From positions 14,673,517-14,737,516 of the forward strand of contig NC_084587.1 of the NCBI RefSeq assembly GCF_033807715.1: DNA of 64,000 nucleotides, in the 5' to 3' direction. This document shows, piece after piece, positions 35,820 to 64,000 of the stretch (the first letter of the stretch is position 1; each line of letters opens with the position of its first letter). The stretch is from Cololabis saira. Its lineage: Eukaryota > Chordata > Actinopteri > Beloniformes > Belonidae. The notes beneath the pieces are model-generated. The model saw only the letters and a program-made list of their open reading frames with translations, ran no database searches and was not told the DNA's origin. The translations under genes were made by a program, and so were the position numbers.

Positions 35820-36400
35820 GAAAAACAAAGCAAGATCACTCAGTGTCTCGTAGATTCACCAGCAGCAATAATTTGAGATATCGGTGTTGTGTATGACTTC
35901 TTCAGTCTTTTCACGTCTTTGTGGAGGAATTTTGGCCCTTTCTTTTTTATAACTACTTCAGTTACCCCGAGTTTTGGAGCATTTGTTTGTGAACAGTTCT
36001 CTTAAGGTCCAACAAGAAAACCTTCAAAGGAGTTGATGTGGTGTGTGGACCTCGAGCAGGTCGATCCAAAAACGTTGAATTTTTTATTTAGCCATTCTGA
36101 TGTCTTTGCTGATGCACTGTAAACGTTTGACATGCTTGTTAAGGGCTGTAGGGTCTGAGATGTAATGCTTTAATCTCTTTTTTTTTTCCTTCTGTGAGCC
36201 CTGCAGGGTCTGCTCTGGGAATATTTACCAATATGTACATTTCTTTTTAAGACTGCCAACTGTTTTGAATGTTTTCCTCTTGTGAAGAGTCTTTCCCGCT
36301 GTAGAATGTTAAACTCCAAATTCTGTGGAAATGGTTTGATAACTTTTTCCAGATTTTGAATCAGTTGCTGAGCAGCATCTGGATGCAACTCACCTTCTTA
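35820..36400 (-). mobile_element. Decayed DNA transposon remnant
   Basis: A minus frame of 72 codons (36388-36170) and flanking blocks show stops and low-complexity runs. A 100-bp part matches 31545-31640. The family is not identified. Confidence 0.35.
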
Positions 36401-36589
36401 AATCCTGTAAAAAAATAATGATTTATCTCTTTTTTGATAAATAATTAAGAGCACAGTGACATGTAGTTTGTCTGATGTTGCGTAATAGACCCACTTCGTT
36501 CAGATGATATGTATATGTTCAAACAGCTCTTAATCAGGAGAAACATACAGTATATTCACTTTTTTCCCCCCATCACGTTTACATTTTTA

Positions 36590-36665
36590 TGAGGCGTTTT
36601 ATTGATTTATTTAGCCTTTATTTTACCAGGTCGGTCCCATTGAGACATAATGGTCTCTTTTAGCA
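36590..36665 (-). mobile_element. LINE 3' tail
   Basis: The complement reads CTCAATGGGACCGACCTGGT, then AAAATAAAGGCT, a LINE 3' end type also present at 53990-54115 and 14345-14455. Confidence 0.45.
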
Positions 36666-37654
36666 TCAATCTGTAGTTTATAGCGCAACACCGCCATCTA
36701 GTGTCTTCTTTCATAACTGCAAAAAGGTTCATTTATTATTGGAAACCCCAAATTGATCACAATTACCTCAATATGTGATTAATACTGGTTTTTCATGGAT
36801 TATTACGGTTCTTTTGGCTAAAAATACAGAAGTATTATTTTAGTGCCCCTCCCATTCAAAGCCACTTCCACAATACAAAATCTAATGAGCAATCTGCATC
36901 AGAGCAGGGAAATGACTCATATGGGAGCTTCCAAAACCACTATTTAATAAAATGAAGAGAGCTGCATGATTGCCAATTACTTTGTTTTATTGGAAAACCA
37001 ACATGGCACCAGATACTTGCCTTGTTGTCGCTCTCCTGACGTCACGCTCAGTTGTGCTGAATGGTTGTATTCCTACCCTGTGACATCCAGAGGCAGTTTC
37101 GTCTGTTTTTTTAGTCGGTTCTGGTTCCACTGGACTCAACATGAATCAGATTGATCATTCGATCAGAGAGAAAAATAATCAAAGTGGCTTGTCCGGCTAT
37201 ATTTTCCATCCCACAACAGATTGTGGACTCTGGCTGAACCCCTTTGAATTGTTGTTATTTAGTTCCCGCGGTATGTTTCTGATCAACGATTGTGTTTTTC
37301 CTTGAGCAGGAACAGACCTTCCAAACATGACGGCAAACAGAAATATTTTAAGTGGTTCAGAAATTACCGGAAGACCATAACATCTGTGTCAGAGTCCAGA
37401 CTGGATGGTGTGAATTCATCCAGAACCTTTGTACAGATGTTCACTTTTTTTTGGAAAAGTACGTTTACTGGAATAGCAAATAAACTGAATAAAAATAAAT
37501 ACATATTTTTTTCCCCTCTTTAGTTTCAGGCATAAAAGTTCCCTGGCAACTTATTTTAACTTTTCTTTGGGTCTTTGTAGGGGTCATCACGACTGGAAGT
37601 GGAGAAACATCTTGGCAGAGGTTTTATCTCATCATTTCAAACACTTTTCAGTAA
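36666..37654. other. No gene recognised
   Basis: Short open frames only. Confidence 0.35.
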
Positions 37655-38151
37655 TATAACTCCTTAAATGTTCAAGAAAAATAATGAAATAATAAACAAT
37701 TACAATTAATAAAAAGGGACACCCAGAAGTCATAGAGCTTTAAGTTTTTATAAGATTTATAAAATAAAAAAGAAGAAAAAACGTCTTTGCTATCTGCCTT
37801 GAGGAAGGCCTACATGGCCGAAACATGTTGGCATTTTAACTTTTTCTAGGCATTTTAACTTTTTCTAAGCCATAATTTAATAAAGGCCTTTTATATTTTT
37901 CTAACTTCTTGAGTGCCTCGGTTTTTCTAAATTGTTTTTGAATCTTTTGGATCCGCATGCCGAAGAGCACCTGAAGTATACTTTTTTTACACCCAGCAGC
38001 ACTCCATGCGTTTGTAGTTGCTTTATAACTCCTTAAATGTTCAAGAAAAATAATGAAATAATAAACAATTATAATGAATAAAAAGGGACACCCAGAAGTC
38101 ATAGAGCTTTAAGTTTTTATAAGATTTATAAAATAAAAAAGAAGAAAAAAC
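37655..38151. repeat. 128-bp direct repeats flanking a Penelope-like insert
   Basis: Bases 37655-37782 recur at 38024-38151 with about two differences (starting TATAACTCCTTAAATGTTCA, ending GAAGAAAAAAC). The insert lies exactly between them, which is the layout of a very long target-site duplication. Confidence 0.85.
37783..38023 (+). mobile_element. Penelope-like terminal fragment
   Basis: The 241-bp insert contains CTTGAGGAAGGCC, then GGCCGAAACATGTTGG, the hammerhead-like motif of Penelope-like termini, and AATAAAGGCCTTTTATATTTTT as in the fragment at 50215-50757. No protein is encoded. Confidence 0.6.
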
Positions 38152-39725
38152 AACACAATAACCAAGGCAAGTCATACATTGTGTTTTTCTTTGTTTCTCT
38201 GAGTATTTACAAACAGGGGTTATGTACAGACAGAAATAAGTCGGAAAGCTACGTGTCTAGCAACACACAACCAGTTAGATTAATGATAGTTTATACGCTA
38301 TGTACAGTGTAACTGGCAAGGCTAGAGCGAGAAAGAGATAAAGATTCTGTAAAAGGTTTAAATAACTTCAAGTATCCGTTTCGAGGTTTCATGGAGGTTT
38401 CAGTCCGAGATGCAGATTTTGAGCAACACTGAAGCAAAACCAAAAAAAAAACACAAATCCGGTGGAGCTGGAAACTTGTGTAGTGTGGCCGGGAACGAAC
38501 AGAAGGAGCTCTAGCCGTCGAGAACGACAGCACAGACTGTGAAACTTAAGCGACGCCACAGACGCCTTTTTCTCCAATAAATGCCCACGGAGGAACTCTA
38601 CACTCCCACACATAAAGTGATATCCAGCTTATTGGCCTCCAGCAACTTCTTACTGATTTGAACAACAATCGTAACATGAAAAAACGATACAAAATAAGAA
38701 CAAAAGTGTATCTGTACTGAAAAAACGATAAAGACAACAGCCACCTTAACAGTTCTTCTGATTCTGTTGTTCAACATCTCAGGCAACTTCTCAGAGCAAC
38801 TTCAAAACATTCTGAGGCATTAAACCGTCAAACTTGCAAAACCGATTTCTACTGAAGTCGTGCTCGTTTCACTTTGAGGGAGGCAAAAAAAAAAAAAAAA
38901 GAAGCTCAAAACCACAACTTTAAATCATCCTCGAGTACCTCCCATGTAAGGTCCTGGTACCATGAAACCGTATTCGGGATTGCACAGTCTGTCATATGAA
39001 GGGAAGAACTAGCTTATTTGAAAAGATCTTGCTTCGCCGTTGTTAGGACTAGTCTAACTGTAAAGCCGCTATGAAGGAAAGTTGGGGGGCCCGATCGGGG
39101 GCCACTATCGACATCTTCTAGTGCGTAAAAACACAAATGCTACTTCACAACGCTCAAATGACAACACCGTAGGGGGCTGCCGCCCCGCCCCTCGTCCACA
39201 TATCCGCTTAGTGTGTCCATTTTGAAGGAGAATATGTCCATGTACAAGAGCACAGGCTGCTGCCAGGGTCTATGGAGTTCATCAGGGCACCTTGGAAAAA
39301 CCAAGGCCCCTCTAAGCGATCTGGCATCGTTTTAAGACGTTAAAGCCACTGTATGGAGTAATACCACATCTGACCACATGGGGGTATATAGATCTGTTCT
39401 GATCTGATATTACTGCACTAAAGAGTGGGGGCTTTGTCCCACGGGAGCTGCACTTTACAAGGACTTTCTTGTGATATGCCGCCCTCCCCCCCACATCTTC
39501 AGGAGTTATTTTTTGACACAGAGTGGCTGTAAAAAGGTTCATAGGAATATCTGCTATTGTAATAGCATCATGTGTCAAAAGGATTAATCACCAGGGAGAG
39601 TGGAGTAAACATTAGGACTCTCCAGACTATTGTGTTTTACGGGCAGCGGGGAACCAGCCGAGACTCTGCCCCGGGTAGCTGCTCTGAACTGAAGTGGGTT
39701 TCAGAAACCGGCGGTTGGCTGGTTC
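38152..39725 (-). other. Probable 3' UTR and downstream region of the host gene
   Basis: This follows the stop codon at 39726-39728 on the minus strand. I could not identify a convincing polyadenylation signal. A diverged interspersed repeat (TAAAGCCACTGTATGGAGTA, 39340-39570) related to 16030-16110 lies within. Minus frames at 38291-38786 have no motif. Confidence 0.35.
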
Positions 39726-57844
<18,119 letters not shown>

Positions 57845-59092
57845 CTGCAGAAAACACACACATGCACGGACTCACAATTATCTTTTAATCAATGGGCTTA
57901 GTGGCCAAACTTCACATCAGCCAGGTCAGGGAGTGATCAATAAACTGATGGCCACCCGATGAATCCATACAAGTCCTCCCATTAGGCAAAAGAAATAAGC
58001 AAAAACAGCAACAAGCAAATATGGAATGAGTAAAAGTTTATACAGCAGAGCATTTTGGATGCAAGCTGAGTGACCCAGAAGAAACCAACGCCGTTTGTGC
58101 CAAACAAAACTAGTTCCAAAGAAATCCTGGCATCTTTCCTCGCCACACTCGGCTAAGGGCAAATAGAGTTGTCATAAATTACGTGTAAAAAAAGTTTTCA
58201 TTTGGATGCTAAAAATATCCAAAGTAACCGCCAGAAAGCCATATTGCATATTAAGAGCCTAATTTGAGTGATCAGATACCTGGTCAGGTACAATCCCAGC
58301 CTCCGAGTGAACTAAACGTTTGAGTTTGTTTTGTAATCATTGGAATTGCCTGTGAATATCGAAGCAAAAGCAAACAGTTTGAGCCAGATGAAAAATCTTC
58401 TTTACAAGGAAGCAAAAAAAAAAATTGTTGCAACAAAAAACATCTATTCAGTGAGAAGTTTCAGTACTTTGCTCAAAGCAAACAGCCGAAGCACTTTCTC
58501 CCCAAGGTCTTACCATCACTGAAGATTCTTTACTGTTTTTTAACGCTTAACTGCTTAACTTGTACATTCCTAATGCCGGATTTAAGCATTGTTCACATCT
58601 TGCAGAATACACATGTTTAACACATGTTCCCAACGTCTGTTACACCTGTCAACGCAAATGTGTAACCAAATGTGTCTCGAGTGATCAGATCTGACCTTCC
58701 TGTTCAATATGCAAATAAACGCACATGCCATTTTCATTTCGACACCAAATGCATTGTTATTTTCAATGACCAAACAGCTGGAAATAAGACGAAGATGATC
58801 CACTACAAACTTGTTTGCAAAAACTTTATTTAACAAAGAACAAACACAATACAGATCATGGCAAATATAATACATGGAAAGATCAGCCACTTTATTCAAT
58901 TTGCATCAAATAAATCCAAGCCCAAGCCGATAATATAATTAGTTTATTAGGCGATCCCTGAATGCATACCATGATGTTTTTGTGTTCATAATATGCAGAA
59001 ATCGATGTTCAGACCTTGTTCAGACCACTTGTGATCAGTTTCACTAGGACGCACTTTGATGCCAGGTCTGAATGGACTCCTTATACTGACCG
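57845..59092. other. Upstream of the first exon found; no gene recognised
   Basis: No exon with the required phase was found here. Blocks such as TCGAGTGATCAGATCTGACC near 58676 resemble the termini of the element at 59093-60728 and suggest older copies. Confidence 0.35.
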
Positions 59093-59621
59093 CGGCTCCG
59101 TTTACACCTGGTATTAACACCTGTCCTGATTGATCAGATCACAAGTGGACAGCTTCAAGTGTGCGTGTTCATACCCGATGCTAACGTACGTCTCCCCATG
59201 TGGCTCGAGGGGCAGTTTGTGATCAGATCTGTCCCTCACCTATATGCAAATAAACAAGACTAAATGTGTTTTTGTTTTTATCTGAGGAAGGCAGCAACAC
59301 ACTAAACCACAACTATTCAAAAGGAAAAGGAACACTCCTGCTGCATGGACAGCTGTAAGAGATGAACGGCACAAAGAAGACAATAATAAATGCAACGAAG
59401 AAACATCCAAAATCATAAAAGACAACAATAGACTTCAAACAGATTGAAATGTTGCACACATAAGTGCATCCTTGTGCCTACTAAATGATGTCAGAAGTGC
59501 ATTCCTTCAATATAGCTCAGCACGCATTGTGTTTGCAGTGCGTAGACCACCTCCCAATGTGGGTTAAGCAGTCAGATCTTAATGTGGGTGCTACTGCACC
59601 CGCACTTAAGGCTTTCCACTA

Positions 59622-60672
59622 GGGGTGTGCAAACAAGGGTACCTCACGATTCGATTTCGATTATTGGAGCTTCGATTCTTCGATTATAACGATTGTCGAT
59701 TCGATTCGATTATTGGTGCCACGATTCTTCGATTATTGTGATTTTTAATGCTTTTTTCCATACAAGATTGATTTTGTCTTCATCTGTGGCTACATTTGTA
59801 AATAAATAGCCAATCAATTAACTCAGTTCCTCTAACAACACTCATTAAGTAAATAACAAGGTTTTTTGAAGATTTGACATGTATTTTTCAAAGACACAAA
59901 ATAATGTATTTTATGACTATGTAAACATTTGCTCTTTGACTTAAGCCCCTTTCACACAGAGATTCCGCAATATTGGTGTAAAGAAGTCCTGCCAATACGC
60001 CGCCTTTGTTGGTTCACACAGAACCATACAACGCCGGCATAACGCCGCTGCCGTCTGTAAATTCACACAGCATGCCGGCGTTCCGCAATCAGAGGCGTGA
60101 CGACAGCGTCAGCGTCTAGTGGCATGCCGGCATGCCGGCTGTGTCATTCACACAGACCCCGTTTCGGCTCTGTGACTACCTCCGCTGCCGGCTTATTGGT
60201 GGGGCCACTTGGCCCCCCCATTCCGCCTCCGTGACTTTCACACAGAACAGCGAGGCGGCTTAAAGGCGCAACGTTCCCGCCTCGAACTGGCTGTGTGAAA
60301 ATGGCTTTACTTAACTTTGACCAGGGAAAGCTGCACTTGCATGAGAGCCCCCTCTATTGGCGAAAACACTGAAAACGGTCAAGCCCTGGATTTAATGAGT
60401 TCATTAATTCAAGTAAACCAGATATGTACTTCCATCAAATTTATTTAGTGTAAACATATCTGCCATATTTCAAGTGAACAATAAGAAATGTGCATTCTTG
60501 AAAATGAAATGATTCAGCAGCTTATTCAGTCTGGAATCTGGATAGGATAACTAGGATAGGAAAAAAAAAATATATATTTTTATTTTTTATTTTTTTTAAA
60601 TAATCGATTCTTAATCGTCACGTGACGCATCGCGATGCATCGACACATCGATGAATTGCACCCACCTCTACT
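59622..60672. mobile_element. Middle element of the nest (hAT-like MITE)
   Basis: TAGGGGTGTGCAAAC on the left and GAATTGCACCCACCTCTA on the right are imperfect inverted repeats. The interior is rich in TCGATT units (59650-59740 and 60604-60655). It is non-coding and interrupted by 59943-60307. Confidence 0.6.
59943..60307. mobile_element. Inner element of the nest
   Basis: AAGCCCCTTTCACACAGAGA and the inverted CTGTGTGAAAATGGCTT are terminal. The GC-rich core has repeated GCCGGC and TTCACACAGA motifs. It is non-coding. Confidence 0.7.
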
Positions 60673-60794
60673 GTCCACTTGTGATCAGTTCACTCAGGGT
60701 GGATTTTAATACCAGGTGTAAACAGAGCCTATTACACACAGTTTGAGCTGTTTGTATAGGTGTGATTAACAACATTTGTATATTTTAATTACTA

Positions 60795-60895
60795 ATGTCC
60801 ATCAATCCATTATCTATACCCGCTTTATCCATTGCAGGGTCACCGGTGTCTGCTGGAACCCATCCCAGCTCATTACGGGCGAGTGACAAATCACA
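60795..60895 (-). mobile_element. Retroelement 3' end (as 15795-15894)
   Basis: CCATTATCTATACCCGCTTT, then ATCCATTGCAGGGTCACCGG, is the reverse orientation of the block before the GGAT array at 15852. Only traces of the array are left. Confidence 0.45.
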
Positions 60896-61106
60896 CCTTA
60901 ATGTGTAGTACATTAATGCTTTAAAAAAAAAAACCCCAAGGGTACCATTTTCTACATTTTCAGTGATACAACCATGTCCAAACCAGTCATTTTAGCAAGT
61001 TAACATTTTAAACTTCTGTTTGGTTAACACACGACAAACTACTCAATGAGAGGAATAATCCTGCTGCTTATTAATATCCAACATACTGTAGCCAGATTCA
61101 AGTTTA

Positions 61107-61465
61107 CAGGACTGTCTCAGAAAATTAGAATATTGTGATAAAGTTCTTTATTTTCTGTAATGCAATCAAAAAAACAAAGATGTCATACATTCTGGATTCA
61201 TTACAAATCAACTGCAAGCCTTTTATTATTTTAATATTGCTGATTATGGCTTACAGTTTAAGATTAAGATTCCCAGAATATTCTAATTTTTTGAGATAGG
61301 ATATTTGAGTTTTCTTAAGCTGTAAGCCATGATCAGCAATATTAAAATAATAAAAGGCTTGCAATATTTCAGTTGATTTGTAATGAATCCAGAATGTATG
61401 ACATTCCAGCATTACAGAAAATAAAGGACTTTATCACAATATTCTAATTTTCTGAGACAGTCCTG
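61107..61465. mobile_element. Palindromic Tc1/mariner-like MITE, copy 2 (complete)
   Basis: CAGGACTGTCTCAGAAAATT and the inverted AATTTTCTGAGACAGTCCTG are flanked by TA (61105-61106 and 61466-61467). The arms pair along nearly the whole 359 bp, so the element is a near-perfect foldback. It has no coding sequence. Confidence 0.88.
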
Positions 61466-61467
61466 TA

Positions 61468-64000
61468 AGTAGTAATTCCAGATAAATAACTACAGCTCTG
61501 ATTGTAAGATTATGCAATCTAATCAGTGTTTATATTTGAGTGCTGTGACTCCTGACCACAGAGAGCGTGGACGCCGTCACCTGTGTGAGGCCAAAGTAGA
61601 CAAGTCAGATTATCTTCTTCAGACTAAATCCACTCCAAAACCTCGCTGGTCAGAAGAGCCGAACTCACGCTGCCTCTGTCGAATCTGGGGTAGTTCTATT
61701 ACCACAGATCTCAGTATTGTTTCCATCAGTCTATTTTTTACTCACATGACACTGGAGTCTCTTGAAACTAGGCCATGAGAAGATCGTGCCTTGGATTTTG
61801 AAGTGTTCATTGCTGTCTGTGTTAGTACGTGCGTCTGTTTGCACGGAGATGAGAACGAAGGAGAGCGGGGAAAGAAGGACAGAAATAAGCAATGAATTTG
61901 GACAGGAAGATGAAGCAGTTAAATGAGAAATGGAAAAACAGATCAGGGAAAGGGGACAAAAGAAGACAAAACAGGAAGGGAGATACTTATTCAGAGAGAT
62001 ATCAACTCAGCACACTGTCCCTCTATTGATCCGCCGCCATGCACAGCCGTGATGCTGTGTGCGCATGTCTGCGTGTGTTTAACAAGGTGTGCAGCTGCAA
62101 CTGTGCTCACATTTTTGCAGATATTTTTTGTAAGTAAATATTTCCTCTACAACAGAAACGGACACAATTTTGGCTTCAGATTTGAAGAAAATAAATAAAT
62201 AAATAAATAAATAAAAACAAAAACACTTTAAAATGGATTTTAAATCACCCATTAAACCATTTTTACTGCAAAATAGCACTCAATTGTCATATTTAACATA
62301 TAAGAACACTGTTGATACTGGTCCCATTGTCATGATGACAACAGCACCGCACAATAACACACTCTTATAATGACATTGGGATGTGCAGATCAGAATTTTA
62401 GTTGCCGAGGACAATTAATTGCAATTTTATGCCAATAATAGTCTTATAAATTTGGTATTAGCACTTCTAATTGCCATATTGTGCTTTTAAAAAATCTTTT
62501 CACTGCCATCTCAAAGTTATTGAGCTCTTTTTTATTTATCTTATTAGTGTGCTTGTGTTTGGCTTTACATCTTAACTCAAAACTGTCAACAGATGATCAA
62601 TAAGAAGCAGCCCACTGAATGTTAGTAATTAAGTTGTCTGATGATTTTCCAGAATGACAACGCTGATGTGAAATAATTGCAATCAGGAGATTATATATGA
62701 ATTGTGACTAACTCTGTTCTGGGTATAAATCTTGAAAATATCCATTCTGAGGCCACAGACGAATGTAGTGCAGGGATACAAAGTTTTGTTTTTAACAGAG
62801 AGAAATATAATATCAAAACCGACAGTTTGGGGTGAAAATCATTTTCCAGCAGACAAACAAACATCGTCTGCATCCGCATTCGACCCCTAGTCACCACATA
62901 GTGCCCTACGGGAACAAAACATGGTTAACCACGTTGCAATGCAGCAGGAGAGAGAAAATGTGACCATTCAGACAGAGCTTTAAACAGCATTAAAAGATCA
63001 TGCTAGCCAGCATTCAGACTCATTTGTACGCCAACCTCGGCCGGCTGGCTCCTCCAGTCACCTCTCTCTTCTTTCCCAATTCTGTATCGCAACTACTCAC
63101 AAGAGCTGCAGGACTTCACGGCTGGTCCTGATTGAGATGGAACTGCACATTTTAAAAGTATGTCCAGTTCGCACGCCTCTGAATAATGACACTGTGTTGT
63201 GCTCAAATGAAACAGACTGAATCGTCTGCAAAAGTCAGCACTGTTGACTGGCTCGCTCACTATCGCCGTGCTCGTCCTGCACGTCGGCAGCTCCACAGCC
63301 GGCTGGGGCGCTTTCCAACGGCTACTATGCCTTTATAAAACCGTCACTCTAACTGCTTTCCCCAAATCATTTGAATTATTTAAATCACTTCTGATTTGCT
63401 TCGGCTTCTGTAATTCAAGGATTACTTTGAAATATATTGAGTCTAATTACAGAAGAAAGGTTAACAAGTTATGAATTGTTCTAACTTTAAAGTTTTGGAC
63501 ACGTTCAGATAAACAACTTTAGCTCTAAATCATTGCCCTCTGTCTGAAAGCGGCAGTAGTGGACAACCAATAGCCACCCGTTACCCAGCAGTACATGTTA
63601 TCTGCAAAGACATATTTAGAAGCAATGACAAAAAAAGAAGAAAAAAAACGCTAATAGTATTCAAAATGTTAATTTGCGTTGTTTTTCATTTTTCTATCCC
63701 TAAAAATAGTAACAGCCCAATTACATTGGTGTATAACTCTGGAGGTGATATATGGCAACATTCCGACTCAAGTGTTTGCTAGTATAACTTGTGACTACTA
63801 CTGTAATTGCTAATTATTGATCTAAGAAATAATTATTAATCTCTAGATAACCCATCTCGGTTTCGTTCTCACTTTATTTTCTTATTTAAGTTTACAGTCA
63901 TTGCACTACTACTACTTTTATGTCACTGTATTAGTATTTTTTTATTTATTTTTTTTTTAATTTACTATTTTTTTTTAATTTTATTGTTATTATTTGTTTT
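61468..64000. other. No gene recognised
   Basis: A plus frame at 61512-61778 and a minus frame at 63296-63093 have no motif. A short (AAAT)n lies at 62189-62214, and the last 100 bases are T-rich. A missing 5' exon of the host gene could lie here or beyond the window; I could not prove one. Confidence 0.35.

Larger units (their letters stand above)
59093..60728. mobile_element. Outer element of a three-deep nest
   Basis: GTTTACACCTGGTATTAACA on the left and TTAATACCAGGTGTAAACAG on the right are inverted, with matching subterminal GATCACAAGTGGACAG and CTGTCCACTTGTGATC. It contains the element at 59622-60672. Confidence 0.7.

Noticed and set aside
61530..61700. Possible small upstream exon of the host gene on the minus strand (CTACCCCAG acceptor, 16 bp, GTGAGT donor near 61669)
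   Set aside because: The phase and coding content cannot be tested with 16 bp, and the acceptor tract is poor.
63090..63300. Possible first exon of the host gene on the minus strand with donor CTCTT|GTGAGT near 63096
   Set aside because: The frame has no similarity to the rest of the protein and no promoter motif is clear. It is left as unassigned.

Overview
This window is vertebrate, almost certainly teleost fish, nuclear DNA. The evidence is spliced genes with GT-AG introns, very long (GT)n, (AT)n and (CCTT)n microsatellites, and a dense mixture of L2-like, L1-like and Penelope-like retroelements with hAT, PIF/Harbinger, Tc1-like and TTAA-targeting DNA transposons. There is no prokaryotic gene organisation. 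Most open frames in the window are transposon fragments or read through simple repeats.

The one clear host gene lies on the minus strand. Eight coding exons run from 57844 down to the stop at 39726, and every intron joins in a consistent reading phase. They give a 1016-residue C-terminal part of a large nuclear-looking protein. In order it has a basic N-terminal stretch, the terminal part of a SET-like fold, a polyQ and Ser/Pro-rich region, a short C2H2 finger, a Lys/Glu-rich acidic region, a tyrosine-recombinase-like (Crypton-type) region with degraded catalytic positions, an AT-hook-like segment and a Trp/Cys-containing C-terminal module. The 5' end was not found.

Region by region: 1-600 and 605-1090 hold two TTAA-flanked MITE copies sharing one TTAA. 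2636-5976 is an L2-like LINE broken by a hAT element and a second L2-like LINE. 5980-10717 is a full-length PIF/Harbinger element with a dead transposase and an apparently intact Myb/SANT-like partner gene, itself hit by a LINE and a hAT MITE. 10721-22000 is layered LINE and hAT material. 22790-22960 is a GC-rich promoter-like block (ZNF143/THAP11-type motif, CCAAT, CRE) with no recognisable coding product downstream. 26500-38150 is again transposon-rich. 39726-57844 is the host gene, with introns full of mobile elements. 59090-60730 is a three-deep nest of non-autonomous elements. 61470-64000 shows little.

The most unusual observations are in the host gene. A hAT-type MITE inserted exactly over an exon-intron junction, so its 8-bp target duplication copied the splice donor and expanded a 95-bp intron to about 1.8 kb. 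A TTAA-flanked element in the neighbouring intron carries three copies of a 31-bp piece of the host zinc-finger exon between inverted tetranucleotide arms. Separately, two Penelope-like fragments sit between unusually long direct repeats (128 and about 307 bp) and carry hammerhead-like cores.
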